Under the pieces are notes generated by a model that ran no database searches, had not been told where the DNA came from, and saw only the letters and a program-made list of their open reading frames with translations. From assembly GCF_023534745.1 (NCBI RefSeq), contig NZ_JAMHJQ010000004.1, positions 124,001 through 188,000 of the forward strand: DNA of 64,000 nucleotides, in the 5' to 3' direction. The position numbers were made by a program, and so were the translations under genes. This document shows positions 1 to 7,882 of this stretch, one piece after another. Within the stretch, counting starts at the first letter, position 1, and each line of letters opens with the position of its first letter. This DNA comes from Streptomyces sp. 35G-GA-8 (GTDB taxonomy: Bacteria > Actinomycetota > Actinomycetes > Streptomycetales > Streptomycetaceae).

Positions 1-1280
1 GGGGCGGTCTGTTCACCCGCGACACGGACGGCGTTCTCGTATACCACCCCTCGGGGCGGGAACCGCAGCTGTACGCGGGGTCGCGGCGCGGCGTCCCGTA
101 CCAGGCACGCGGGGACAACGCGAAGGGGCCCTCCGGCCGGCATCTCCCGCTGCTGCTGACCCCGGATGTGATCGCGGTGTTCCGCAAACGCGCGGACGAG
201 GGCGACCCGCCGGACTTCCTCAAGGAGATATGGCCGCTGGTCGCCAAGGAGGTGGAGGCGGTCTTCTACGAGGCGACTCTCCGCGCGACGGCTCTCCGCC
301 CGACGACTCCGACTCTCCGCGCGACGACTCCGACTCTCCGCGCGACGGCCGGTGAGGACGGCTCCGGCTGGACGGAGTGCTCGTGGGAACGCTTTCTCGA
401 ACGGTTCCTCGCCGCGCCCCACGGCAGCCCGCAGGAGGCCGCCGTCCTCGACGAGGCCGGGATCGCGCCCGCCGACCGCTGGTCCTGGGACCGGATCTCG
501 CGCCCCTACGACGGGGTGTCCTTCCGCGATCCGGCCGATCACCGCGCCTGGCTCCTCGCCCATCTGCGCGAGGACGCGGCCCAGGCCGCGCTCGGCAATG
601 TCACGGGCCCGGTCAAGGCGGCCCTGGACGTGCTGCGCGATCTCCGCAATGAGGTACGGCAGATCGTCGACCACGCCGGCCTCCCCGGCACCTCCCGGCG
701 CGACCATCTCGACCGCTGGTACACGCCTTTGAACGCTTTTCTCTCCATCGGGCCGCCGCGCCGCCGAATCGAGGAGATGGCGGCCCTGATCGAGGCGGGG
801 GTGCTCGATGTGATCGGCCCGCGGACGAGCGTACGGACGGCGGACGGCGGGTTCACCGCCGAGTCCCCCGACGTTCCGGGGTCGCTGATCCACGCCACAA
901 CGCTCGTGGAAGCCCGGCTTCCGGAGCCTGATCTCCGGCGCAGCTGCGATCCGCTGCTCTCGCGGCTCCTGAAGACCGGTCAGTGCCGGCCGCACCGGGT
1001 CGGTGGTTACGAAACCGGTGGGCTGGATGTAACGCGCCGTCCATATCGCCTGATAGACCGCCGTGGGGAAGCCCACCCACGGAGGTTCGCGCTCGGGGTG
1101 CCCACGGAAGGGGTCCACTGGGTGACGGCCGCGGGAGCACGCCCCGGGGTCGACTCGGTGATGCTCTCGGACTCCGACGCGGTGGCCCGTGCCACCCTGC
1201 GGACACCGGACATATCGCGCCCCGAATACACGACGCGAATTGACCCTCAGCTGAATGTTGAACTTGCAAGCATTGATTAG
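1..1280 (+). CDS. FAD/NAD(P)-binding protein, 3' part
   Basis: The reading frame is open to the left edge (codons begin at base 3), so the N-terminus and the Rossmann dinucleotide motif lie outside the window. About 425 residues are visible. The run LYAGSRRGVPYQARGDNAKG and the long helical C-terminal half resemble the FAD-NAD(P)-binding family (PF13454 type) found in many Streptomyces proteins of about 600 residues; substrates are unknown. A Thr/Pro-rich seven-residue repeat (LRATTPT-like) at bases 273-352 comes from a 21-bp tandem DNA repeat and probably forms a variable linker. The stop is TAG at 1278-1280. No terminator is seen before the next gene. The family call is from recognition of the conserved patches and is moderately sure. 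Confidence 0.7.
   Translation, partial: GGLFTRDTDGVLVYHPSGREPQLYAGSRRGVPYQARGDNAKGPSGRHLPLLLTPDVIAVFRKRADEGDPPDFLKEIWPLVAKEVEAVFYEATLRATALRPTTPTLRATTPTLRATAGEDGSGWTECSWERFLERFLAAPHGSPQEAAVLDEAGIAPADRWSWDRISRPYDGVSFRDPADHRAWLLAHLREDAAQAALGNVTGPVKAALDVLRDLRNEVRQIVDHAGLPGTSRRDHLDRWYTPLNAFLSIGPPRRRIEEMAALIEAGVLDVIGPRTSVRTADGGFTAESPDVPGSLIHATTLVEARLPEPDLRRSCDPLLSRLLKTGQCRPHRVGGYETGGLDVTRRPYRLIDRRGEAHPRRFALGVPTEGVHWVTAAGARPGVDSVMLSDSDAVARATLRTPDISRPEYTTRIDPQLNVELASID
273..352. repeat. 21-bp tandem repeat inside FAD protein gene
   Basis: The 21-bp unit gactctccgcgcgacgactc(c) is present in two near-perfect copies from 311, with degenerate copies just upstream and a partial one downstream. It keeps frame and encodes LRATTPT-like heptads, so copy-number change would not break the protein. 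Confidence 0.65.
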
Positions 1281-1347
1281 GCGTACTTAACCTGAGGCAG
1301 GAACTTCTCATCGGTCCAGACCAATGATCGAAGGAGTACAACCCCCC

Positions 1348-1803
1348 ATGTACACACGCCTCAATCGTGCCCAGCCCTACGCACTCGGCCTGTTCCGTGT
1401 GGTCGTCGGGCTTCTCTTCGCCTGCCACGGCGCCGCTTCGCTCTTCGGGTACTTCGCCAAGGACACCGTCTCCACCGGCGCCTGGCCGGGCTGGTACGCC
1501 GCCGTCATCCAGCTCGTGGCCGGGGCCCTCGTACTGCTCGGCCTCGGCACCCGGGTGGCCGCGCTGGTCGCCTCCGGCTCCATGGCGTACGCGTACTTCA
1601 ACGTGCACCAGGGCGATGGCCTCTTCCCCATAGAGAACAACGGCGAACCCGCGGCCATGTTCTGCTGGGCGTTCCTGCTGATCGTCTTCACCGGGCCAGG
1701 GGCGTTCGCCCTGGACCAGCTGTTCGGGGCGCGCGGGTCGCGTGGCTCCGGGGGCATGTCCGGGGAGGAGAGACGGGATCGGCGCACGGCCGTGGCCGCC
1801 TGA
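1348..1803 (+). CDS. DoxX family membrane protein
   Basis: A 151-residue integral membrane protein with four predicted hydrophobic helices (GLFRVVVGLLFACHG, VIQLVAGALVLLGLG, a small third helix, and FCWAFLLIVFTG), the DoxX pattern. DoxX-like proteins are small membrane proteins linked in some actinobacteria to thiol or oxidative stress; the role here is not shown. The ATG at 1348 was chosen because AAGGAG at 1331-1336 lies 11 nt upstream; an in-frame ATG at 1324 lacks such a site. The C-terminus is a short charged tail. A 12-bp hairpin follows the gene, so it is probably a single-gene transcript. Confidence 0.85.
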   Translation: MYTRLNRAQPYALGLFRVVVGLLFACHGAASLFGYFAKDTVSTGAWPGWYAAVIQLVAGALVLLGLGTRVAALVASGSMAYAYFNVHQGDGLFPIENNGEPAAMFCWAFLLIVFTGPGAFALDQLFGARGSRGSGGMSGEERRDRRTAVAA

Positions 1804-1832
1804 TCCTCGCCTGATCCCCGCCGGAAACCCCC

Positions 1833-1862
1833 GGTGCCCGGACCCTCCGCGGTCCGGGCACC
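1833..1862 (+). terminator. Hairpin terminator after doxX
   Basis: A perfect 12-bp stem, GGTGCCCGGACC (1833-1844) with GGTCCGGGCACC (1851-1862), closes a 6-nt loop 29 nt after the DoxX stop. There is no U-tract, as is usual for Streptomyces terminators. Confidence 0.75.
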
Positions 1863-1987
1863 GATATGCCGGGCCCCGGCCGATCTTCCGCTTCCGCACA
1901 CGCGTACGCTGGCTGGCCGCAGCCGCCACCGCCGCTCCCCCGCGACATCGAGGCGCTGTCCATGGGACCGGGCGGGAAGTGACATAG

Positions 1988-2641
1988 GTGCTGGAGAGTC
2001 TGGAGTCCCTGACGGGCAGCCCATGGATCTACGCCGTGGTGGCCCTCTCCGTGCTGTTCGACGTATTCCTTCCGGTGCTGCCCAGCGGCGTTCTGGTGAT
2101 CACGGCCGCCACCGCCGCGGCGGCCGGTACGACCACGGTCGCGGGCGCGACCGACAAGGTGGTGCGGGTGCCGGAGGAAGTGCCCTCGCTGCTTCTCCTG
2201 ATGCTGTGCGCGTTCAGCGCGTCCGTACTCGGCGATCTGGTCGCCTTCCGGCTCGCCCGGCGCGGCGGTGACCGTCTGGGCCGGGCCATCGCCCGCTCCC
2301 GCCGTCTGACCACCGCGCAGGAACGTCTCGGCGGGGCGCTTGGCCGGGGCGGCGGAATCCTCGTCGTCATCGCCCGGTTCGCACCGGCAGGACGCTCGGT
2401 GGTCTCCCTGGGCGCGGGCGCGGGCCACCGCAGGGCGAGGGAGTTCCTGCCCTGGTCGGCGCTGGCGGCCGTCGCGTGGACGGGCTACAGCGCGGGCCTC
2501 GGCTACTTCGGCGGCCAGTGGCTCGGTACGACCTGGACCAGCGCGGGAGTGTCCGTACTGGCGCTGTTCGCGGCGGGCGCGCTCGCCGCGTACGTCCTAC
2601 GCCGCCCGGGCCAGGCACCGGCGGCCGGCCAGGCGTCCTGA
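1988..2641 (+). CDS. DedA / VTT-domain membrane protein
   Basis: A 217-residue membrane protein of the DedA (SNARE-associated, VTT) family. Visible hallmarks are an N-terminal hydrophobic stretch with FLPVLPSGVLVI, a central cytoplasmic segment with FRLARRGGDRLGRAI, the conserved VVIARFAPAGRSVVSLGAG (in DedA proteins typically F-x-R-x-x-P-x-x-R) and two C-terminal helices. Characterised DedA/UptA proteins flip undecaprenyl phosphate or phosphatidylethanolamine; this substrate is unknown. The start is GTG at 1988 with a weak purine-rich GGGAAG upstream. The gene is convergent with DUF2277 only 13 bp away. Confidence 0.8.
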   Translation: MLESLESLTGSPWIYAVVALSVLFDVFLPVLPSGVLVITAATAAAAGTTTVAGATDKVVRVPEEVPSLLLLMLCAFSASVLGDLVAFRLARRGGDRLGRAIARSRRLTTAQERLGGALGRGGGILVVIARFAPAGRSVVSLGAGAGHRRAREFLPWSALAAVAWTGYSAGLGYFGGQWLGTTWTSAGVSVLALFAAGALAAYVLRRPGQAPAAGQAS

Positions 2642-2654
2642 CTCCTGCCCGGAC

Positions 2655-2894
2655 CTAGATCGCCTGGGGCGCGGTACGGGCCGCCGCGCCCCGGACCTCG
2701 ATGCCCCCGAGGAGCTTCGCGGTCGACTCCGCGATCTCGGCGACGGCCTGCTCGAAGACCTCCCGATTGTGCGCGGCGGGCGCACGGAAGCCGGAGACCT
2801 TGCGTACGTACTGGAGGGCGGCGGCCCGGATGTCCTCCTCGGTGGCCTCTTCGGGGAGTACGGGCGGGCGGAGAGTCTTGATGCTGCGGCACAT
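2655..2894 (-). CDS. DUF2277 family small protein
   Basis: A 79-residue protein starting MCRSIKTLRPP and containing ATEEDIRAAALQYVRKVSGFR and a second helix ending in a short basic tail. The MCRSIKTLRP start is the signature of the DUF2277 family, which has no established biochemical role. The start at 2894 follows that family pattern. There is no clear Shine-Dalgarno sequence; CACACTGG lies just upstream, as it does before the next minus-strand gene. It is soluble with no signal peptide. Confidence 0.8.
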   Translation of the reverse strand: MCRSIKTLRPPVLPEEATEEDIRAAALQYVRKVSGFRAPAAHNREVFEQAVAEIAESTAKLLGGIEVRGAAARTAPQAI

Positions 2895-2979
2895 GTTTCC
2901 AGTGTGACCGATGCCGTGCGCGCCCGTCAGGCCCCCGAACCAGCCGGGCCCGACCCGCGGAATTCGCCCCGCCGCGGCG

Positions 2980-3047
2980 CTAGGTCGTGTCTTCAAAGTC
3001 CCGCCTGCCCGGCGGGCGGACGGCGCTACTTCGAAGACACGCCCTAG
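2980..3047. mobile_element. 60-bp MITE-like inverted-repeat element with CTAG flanks
   Basis: Bases 2984-3043 begin gtcgtgtcttcaaagt and end with the complement of ggcgtgtcttcgaagt, giving 16-bp terminal inverted repeats with 14 matches. CTAG is present directly on both sides (2980-2983 and 3044-3047). CTAG duplication is typical of some IS5-family transposases. The interior is only about 28 bp and codes for nothing. The right CTAG also supplies the TAG stop codon of the neighbouring minus-strand gene. I infer a non-autonomous miniature element; the alternative is a fortuitous hairpin terminator. Confidence 0.6.
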
Positions 3048-3316
3048 AACGGAATCGTGCCGCTCCCCGAGACCCGCAGCCGTCCATTCCCGATGGCCGT
3101 ATGCGTGGCCACGACCGCGCCTTCCTGGCCGTCGGGGAACCGGATGCGTACGTCTCCACCGGCCAGCGCCGCACGCAGGGCCTCCCCCGCGTCCACGGTC
3201 TGTACGCTGCCGCCCCACTGGCGCACCTCACCCGACAGGCTCGCACACAGGGTGGCCTCGACCGCGATCTCGGCGTCACCGGCGACGAGAGTCGCGGGCC
3301 CCTGGTAGTTGCTCAT
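3044..3316 (-). CDS. Small DUF4873-like protein
   Basis: A 90-residue protein starting MSNYQGPATLVAGDAEIAVE, with beta-strand-rich spacing and a conserved-looking centre (RQWGGSVQTVDAG) and C-terminus (NGRLRVSGSG). The opening Y-x-G-P-A-T-L-V matches DUF4873-type domains of actinobacteria; no activity is known. The ATG at 3316 is preceded by CACACTGGGGCC. The stop codon is the CTAG-embedded TAG that flanks the miniature element, so that element inserted exactly at the end of the gene without truncating it. The family assignment is tentative. Confidence 0.6.
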   Translation of the reverse strand: MSNYQGPATLVAGDAEIAVEATLCASLSGEVRQWGGSVQTVDAGEALRAALAGGDVRIRFPDGQEGAVVATHTAIGNGRLRVSGSGTIPF

Positions 3317-3384
3317 GGCCCCAGTGTGCGCCCATGGACGCCGGTCCCTCACCACGTCGGCGCGCGGCAGCGCCCGGGAGTCCG

Positions 3385-3777
3385 TCAGCCGGGGTAGTTG
3401 CTGAGCTCGATGAGATTGCCGTCGGGATCGCGCACATACACGCTGACGAACGCCCCCAGCGCACCGGTGCGCTCCACCGGACCCTCCTCGACCGGCACCC
3501 CCCGCGCCGCCAGCTCGGCGATCACCCGTTCGAGTGGGTCCGCGACCACGAAACACAGGTCCGCGCTGCCCGGGGTCGGTCGCTCGGCCCTGGGCTCGAA
3601 CTCATGGCCCGCCCGATGCAGATTGATCTTGCTCTGCCCGAAGGCCAGCCCGCGCCGCCCGCCGCCGAATGTCACCGGCTCCATACCGAGGACCCGGGTA
3701 TAGAAATCGACGGTCGCCTCGATATCGGCGACGGTGAGGACGAGATGGTCGAGACGCTCGACGCGCAGGCCTGCCAT
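3385..3777 (-). CDS. VOC (glyoxalase/bleomycin resistance) family protein
   Basis: A 130-residue single VOC module of the glyoxalase-domain-containing protein 5 type. It has an N-terminal RLDHLVLTVADIEATVDFY strand-helix unit, FGQSKINLH in the middle, and a C-terminal VYVRDPDGNLIELSNY. His in LDHLVL, His in INLH and Glu in NLIEL are the likely metal ligands. The exact substrate (glyoxalase-, dioxygenase- or drug-binding-like) cannot be told. The ATG at 3777 has TACGGT six nt upstream (3784-3789 on the minus strand), fitting a leaderless transcript. It lies downstream of the GNAT gene, on the same strand but with its own likely promoter. Confidence 0.85.
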   Translation of the reverse strand: MAGLRVERLDHLVLTVADIEATVDFYTRVLGMEPVTFGGGRRGLAFGQSKINLHRAGHEFEPRAERPTPGSADLCFVVADPLERVIAELAARGVPVEEGPVERTGALGAFVSVYVRDPDGNLIELSNYPG

Positions 3778-3811
3778 GCGCCCACCGTAGCCACGAACCG
3801 GGCGGTCCCGC

Positions 3812-4348
3812 TCAGCCGACCACCGGGCTACGGCGCTCGATCAGCTGGACGTCCCGCCAGACCCCATGGAGACGGCCGACGCGCTCGCGGGTGCCGATGA
3901 TCCGGAACCCGGCTCGCTGGTGCAGCACCAGACTCCCCGCGTTCTCGGGAAAGATGCCGGCCTGGATGGTCCAGATCCCGGCCGCCTCGGTCGAGGCGAT
4001 CAGCGCGTCGAGCAGCGAGCGCGCGACCCCCTGGCCGCGGGCGTCGGGACGGACATAGATGGAATGCTCGACCACCCCGGCGTAGGCGGACCGCCCGGAC
4101 ACCGCGGCGACGGCAACCCAGCCCAGCACCCGTTCGCCGTCCGGCGCCAGCGCGACAAAGCGATGCTCCGCCAGCTTCCCCGCGTCGAACGCATCCCAGG
4201 AGGGGGCGGCCGTTTCGAAGGTCGCGTTGCCCTCGTCGATGCCCGCCTGGTAGATCGCCAGCACCTGCGCGGCATGCGCGGCGGTCAGCGGCCGTACAAG
4301 GACCCCGGCTCTGGTGGTCACGCGAGGGACCGCATCGGCGACTGGCAC
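3812..4348 (-). CDS. GNAT N-acetyltransferase, phosphinothricin acetyltransferase-like
   Basis: A 178-residue GNAT protein. VRPLTAAHAAQVLAIYQAGI at the N-terminus, the central EHSIYVRPDARGQGVARSLL with the acetyl-CoA loop R-G-Q-G-V-A, and ENAGSLVLHQRAGF at the C-terminus match the Pat/Bar and methionine-sulfoximine acetyltransferase group. It would acetylate small amines or amino-acid analogues with acetyl-CoA in the cytoplasm. An upstream frame extends into the tRNA gene and cannot be coding there, so I use GTG at 4348 with GAAGGG about 12 nt upstream. GTG at 4321 is an alternative that removes nine residues. Confidence 0.8.
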   Translation of the reverse strand: MPVADAVPRVTTRAGVLVRPLTAAHAAQVLAIYQAGIDEGNATFETAAPSWDAFDAGKLAEHRFVALAPDGERVLGWVAVAAVSGRSAYAGVVEHSIYVRPDARGQGVARSLLDALIASTEAAGIWTIQAGIFPENAGSLVLHQRAGFRIIGTRERVGRLHGVWRDVQLIERRSPVVG

Positions 4349-4408
4349 ATGGCGATCGCGCCCTTCGTCCGTGTCCGTCCGGACCGACCGTGGCCGGTGA
4401 TCTGTCAC

Positions 4409-4483
4409 TGGTGGGCGCGGACGGTTTCGAACCGCCGACATCTGCTTTGTAAGAGCAGCGCTCTACCCCTGAGCTACGCACCC
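4409..4483 (-). tRNA. tRNA-Val (anticodon UAC)
   Basis: Read on the minus strand, a complete cloverleaf is visible. The acceptor is GGGTGCG with CGCGCCC (one G-U pair), the D arm is GCTC/GAGC, the anticodon stem is CTGCT/AGCAG with loop CTTACAA (anticodon TAC), and the T arm is GGCGG-TTCGAAA-CCGTC. The discriminator is A at 4412, and CCA is encoded (4411-4409). It decodes GUA, and by wobble GUG. It lies alone upstream of the GNAT gene. Confidence 0.95.
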
Positions 4484-4733
4484 GTGGATGAGGCAACAGC
4501 GTACATGGCCCACCGGGCACGGCCGCACACCGTATGCCGGGCGCGGTACCGGAGTGCCCGGGGTACGGGGGGTATCCCCACCACGGAGACGGAGGGCCGC
4601 CGGATCGGTTTCGGTGGTTTCCGTTCATACGGTGGTGGGACAGCACGACACAGCGCTGCCAGTGACCCGCCGAAAGAGACATCGGCCCGAACGCTCCGGC
4701 AGCACTACAGGACTTCTCTGGGGGACGATCACC

Positions 4734-5513
4734 ATGGCCGCACTCGCACGCCGCCACCGCTCTCGTACGCTTCTCGCCGCCGGCGGAGCCGTGCTCATCG
4801 CGCTCGCCGTCAGCGGGTGCGGCAGCGCGGACGCCTCCGACGCCCCCGTCGAGACCAAGTCGTTCCCCTTCAAAGGGGAGACGCTGACGGTCGACACCGT
4901 GAACGCGGCGGTCGAACTCGTCCCCGCCGATGTGAAGGACGTCGAGGTGACCCGGCAGGTCGACGGCTGGGTCTTCATGGGAAGCGGGCCCGACGCCAGC
5001 TGGAAGATGACGGACAACACCCTCAGCCTCAAGGTGAAGTGCCGGGCGGTCGCGAGCAACTGCGAGTCGCTGCACAAGGTGAAGGTGCCACGCGGGGTGG
5101 CGGTGACGCTCAAGGGCGACAACGGGCGGGTCACCGCCGACGGGTTCACCACCGCGCTGAAGCTGACGTCGGACAACGGCGCCGTGACGGTACGGGACTC
5201 CAGCGGACCGATTGATCTGGAGACCGACAACGGAAAGATCACGACGGAGGGGGTCTCCGCCAGGACCGTGGCCGCGAAGTCGAGCAATGGAGCGATCCGC
5301 CTCGGGCTCACCGCTGTGCCCAACCGCGTGGACACCACCACGGACAACGGCCGGATCGACATCGATCTGCCCAGCTCGGACACCTCCTACGCGGTGACCA
5401 CATCGACCGACAACGGCTCGGTCGATGTCGGCGTGCGGACCGACAAGAGCAGCGCCCATGTGGTGAAGGCCCGCACCAGCAACGGGAAGATCACCATCCA
5501 AAGCGCGAACTAA
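4734..5513 (+). CDS. DUF4097-type lipoprotein
   Basis: A 259-residue exported protein. The signal peptide (MAALARRHRSRTLLAAGG...) ends in the lipobox AVSGC, placing the lipidated Cys at residue 29. The mature part is a run of short strands with recurring S/D-N-G turns (GDNGRVTADG, SDNGAVTVRD, TDNGKITTEG, SSNGAIRLG, TDNGRIDI, TDNGSVDVG, TSNGKITIQ). This is the DUF4097 right-handed beta-helix repeat, seen in adhesin-like and surface proteins. It is probably tethered outside the membrane; its function is unknown. ATG at 4734 follows GGGGGA. The 250-bp region upstream, back to the tRNA, shows no recognisable operator. Confidence 0.85.
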   Translation: MAALARRHRSRTLLAAGGAVLIALAVSGCGSADASDAPVETKSFPFKGETLTVDTVNAAVELVPADVKDVEVTRQVDGWVFMGSGPDASWKMTDNTLSLKVKCRAVASNCESLHKVKVPRGVAVTLKGDNGRVTADGFTTALKLTSDNGAVTVRDSSGPIDLETDNGKITTEGVSARTVAAKSSNGAIRLGLTAVPNRVDTTTDNGRIDIDLPSSDTSYAVTTSTDNGSVDVGVRTDKSSAHVVKARTSNGKITIQSAN

Positions 5514-5585
5514 CCGACCCGTGTGTTCGTCTCTACCTGGTGGGACAATGAACCAGGCAGGGTGAACTCGGCACGGGAGAGGGAT

Positions 5586-6962
5586 GTGACGGCGACACAC
5601 GCGCAGCCGCACGCAAGAGCGAAAGCGAAAGCGAGTGCCGTCCGTGATGTCCTCACGCTGATGCTGTTGCCGGTGCCCCTGGTGGTGGCGGCGCTGCCGC
5701 TCACCTTCGCCGGCGGGGGCACGCGGCGGTGGTTCGGCGGCAGGGGCGAGAGCCAGCGCGCGGACGCGCAGGCGGCGAAGGACGCCGCGGCGGCCGCCTT
5801 CTACGAGCTGGACACGGCCCAGCGCGATCTGCGGATCTCGATAGAGACGATCACGGCGGTGGACAGCTCGCCGGGAGCCCGCAGGGCCGTGGAGGGGTTC
5901 GCGGCGCTGGGGCAGCGGATCGACGAGGTGAGCCACAGCTATATCGAGGCCGTCGACGCGCACGATCTCGACCGCGACGATCTGGAACCGTCCGCCGCGT
6001 CCAAGGCGCGCAACGAGCTGACGAAGGCCAAGGACGAGCTGATCCGGGTCAAGGGCGATCTCGACCGGTTCGAGCAGGGGCTCGGTCCGCTGCTCGACAA
6101 GGCCGAGACGCAGTTGGCGCGGCTGGCACCCGCCGTGGAGCGGGCGAGGCAGACACTGCTCGCCGCGAGCAACGCCCTCGACGCGGTGCGCGCCTCCGGG
6201 CTGCGGGCGGACGATCTCGCCGCCCGGCTCGCCGCGCTGGCGCCCGATCTGACAAAGCTCAACCAGGGCGCGGGACAGCACGGCGTGGCGGAGACACTTC
6301 AGCGCGCCGACCGGGTCCTGCGGGATGCCGAGACCGTACGGGCCGAGGCGGCGCGGCTGCCGGAGCGGGCCCAGGAGATCGACCGCCGGCTGGTGTCCCT
6401 CCGTACCCGCGCGCAGGCCCTGACGACCCGGGCGGGGACCGTGGAGCCGGTACTCAGCGAGCTGCGCCGCCGCTTCGCCGCGGCGTGCTGGCAGGACCTT
6501 CAGCAGGTCCCCGATCACGCGGCGACCAGCGTCCACCAGGCCGAGCAGAAGCTCAAGGAAGCCGGCAAGGCACGCGAGGAGCAGCGGTGGGCCGACGCGA
6601 CCTCGCTGCTCAGCACCGCGCGGGCGCTGCTGAACGGTACGGACGAGGCGGTCTCCGCCGCCGGTGACCGGCTGCGGCGGCTGAACGCCGTGTCGAAGGA
6701 CCCGCAGCAGGAGATCGACCGCACCCGGTTCGCGATCCGGGACGCCCAGCGGCTGGCCATGACAGGACGGAATACCCCCGAGCCCCGTCACGCGCGTCCG
6801 CTGGACCAGTCCGTGGCCAGGCTGGACCGCGCGGTGGCCGCGCTGGAGGGCCGCCATCCCGATTACTGGCACTTCCTGACCGAGACCGAGGCGGTTCGGC
6901 ACACCGTGGCCCAGGTGGTCTCGGAGATCCGCGAGGAGCGGGGCGCCGGGCACGGCGGCTGA
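5586..6962 (+). CDS. Membrane-anchored coiled-coil protein, unknown function
   Basis: A 458-residue protein with one N-terminal membrane segment (residues about 20-45, LTLMLLPVPLVVAALPLTF). It is followed by almost uninterrupted Ala/Arg/Glu/Leu-rich helix with heptad spacing, so an extended coiled coil is likely. Nothing catalytic is seen. GTG at 5586 is preceded by GGGAGAGGGA; upstream GTG/TTG codons lack a comparable site. It is 72 bp after the DUF4097 lipoprotein gene on the same strand, and both could act at the cell surface. I do not recognise a named family; a structural or scaffolding role is only inference. Confidence 0.7.
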   Translation: MTATHAQPHARAKAKASAVRDVLTLMLLPVPLVVAALPLTFAGGGTRRWFGGRGESQRADAQAAKDAAAAAFYELDTAQRDLRISIETITAVDSSPGARRAVEGFAALGQRIDEVSHSYIEAVDAHDLDRDDLEPSAASKARNELTKAKDELIRVKGDLDRFEQGLGPLLDKAETQLARLAPAVERARQTLLAASNALDAVRASGLRADDLAARLAALAPDLTKLNQGAGQHGVAETLQRADRVLRDAETVRAEAARLPERAQEIDRRLVSLRTRAQALTTRAGTVEPVLSELRRRFAAACWQDLQQVPDHAATSVHQAEQKLKEAGKAREEQRWADATSLLSTARALLNGTDEAVSAAGDRLRRLNAVSKDPQQEIDRTRFAIRDAQRLAMTGRNTPEPRHARPLDQSVARLDRAVAALEGRHPDYWHFLTETEAVRHTVAQVVSEIREERGAGHGG

Positions 6963-7028
6963 GTTGTCCACCGGTCGCGGCGGGCGGATGCTGGAGTGAA
7001 GCACCGCCACCGCCGAAGGAGGCCGCCC

Positions 7029-7589
7029 ATGGCCACGCGAGTGCTCCATCCGCCGGCCCGGCGGCATGTCATGCTCGACGAACGACTCCCCGTCGATCAC
7101 CGGCTCAACCAGGTCTATCGCGTCGGGGCCGGGCTGATGGGGCTCATCCTGATCGTCTTCGGCATCCTCGGGCTGATCGACAAGATCGGTTTCTTCGACA
7201 CCGGCGGCGCCACGGTCGCGGGCCTGAACACCAATGGCACGCTGAGCGTGCTGTCCATCTGTGTCGGGCTGATCCTCATGATCGGCATGGTGATCGGCGG
7301 GAATACCGCGTCGACCCTGAATATGGTCCTCGGTGTCCTCTTCATCATCAGCGGATTCGTCAATCTCGCTCTGCTGGAGACCAGTTACAACTTCCTCGCC
7401 TTCCATCTCCAGAATGTGCTCTTCAGCTTTGTGGTCGGCCTGCTGCTCATGTTCTTCGGGATGTACGGGAGAGTCAGCGGGGGGTTGCCGCACGACAATC
7501 CGTACTGGCGGGCCCGCCATCCGGAACAGGCGGAGCGCGAACAGCGCCTCAGGGCCAGGGGCCGTCCGGGCCAGGTGGGCGTCGGCTAG
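7029..7589 (+). CDS. DUF4383 membrane protein
   Basis: A 186-residue protein with four strongly hydrophobic helices (GLMGLILIVFGILGLI, VLSICVGLILMIGMVIGG, MVLGVLFIISGFVNLALL, VLFSFVVGLLLMFFGMYG) and charged ends. The D-H-x-L-N-x-V-Y-R-x-G entry into helix 1 is the DUF4383 pattern of actinobacterial membrane proteins, which have no known activity. ATG at 7029 has AAGGAGG 8 nt upstream. The cytoplasmic C-terminus is Arg/Glu-rich. Confidence 0.85.
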   Translation: MATRVLHPPARRHVMLDERLPVDHRLNQVYRVGAGLMGLILIVFGILGLIDKIGFFDTGGATVAGLNTNGTLSVLSICVGLILMIGMVIGGNTASTLNMVLGVLFIISGFVNLALLETSYNFLAFHLQNVLFSFVVGLLLMFFGMYGRVSGGLPHDNPYWRARHPEQAEREQRLRARGRPGQVGVG

Positions 7590-7621
7590 AGCCGTCGTGG
7601 AACACCGCCTAATCTGAGCAC

Positions 7622-7840
7622 ATGCCTCGTTACGAGTACCGCTGCCGCCCCTGTGGTGACACCTTCGAGCTCAGTCGGCCGATGTCGGAATCGGCGGCCC
7701 CCGCCGCGTGCCCCGAGGGGCACGACGACACCGTGAAACTGCTGTCCACCGTGGCGGTCGGCGGAACCGCGAAGGCCGGCGCCCCTGCCCCGGCGGCCGC
7801 CGGCGGCGGAGGCTGCTGCGGTGGCGGCTGCTGCGGCTGA
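7622..7840 (+). CDS. FmdB-family zinc ribbon protein
   Basis: A 72-residue protein. MPRYEYRCRPCGDTFEL opens the FmdB/CxxC_CxxC_SSSS zinc ribbon, in which C-x-x-C pairs with a second Cys-containing knuckle near AACPEGH. An Ala-rich stretch follows, and the tail GGGGCCGGGCCG is Gly/Cys-rich and could bind metal. FmdB proteins are putative regulatory or metal-handling proteins without firm biochemistry. TAATCT (7610-7615) lies 6 nt before the ATG, so a leaderless transcript is likely. The gene is convergent with the Ter-locus HAD gene. Confidence 0.85.
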   Translation: MPRYEYRCRPCGDTFELSRPMSESAAPAACPEGHDDTVKLLSTVAVGGTAKAGAPAPAAAGGGGCCGGGCCG

Positions 7841-7882
7841 TCCGGCAGGCCCCGCCTGGGTTTCGTGGGGACGCGCGGCAGG

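Noticed and set aside
4349..4441. An upstream start that would lengthen the GNAT protein
   Set aside because: The extra segment reaches into the tRNA-Val gene and lacks GNAT homology.
3828..7520. A 1230-codon open frame on the minus strand
   Set aside because: It is antisense to well-supported plus-strand genes (DUF4097, coiled-coil, DUF4383) and runs through the tRNA gene. High G+C alone keeps this frame open.
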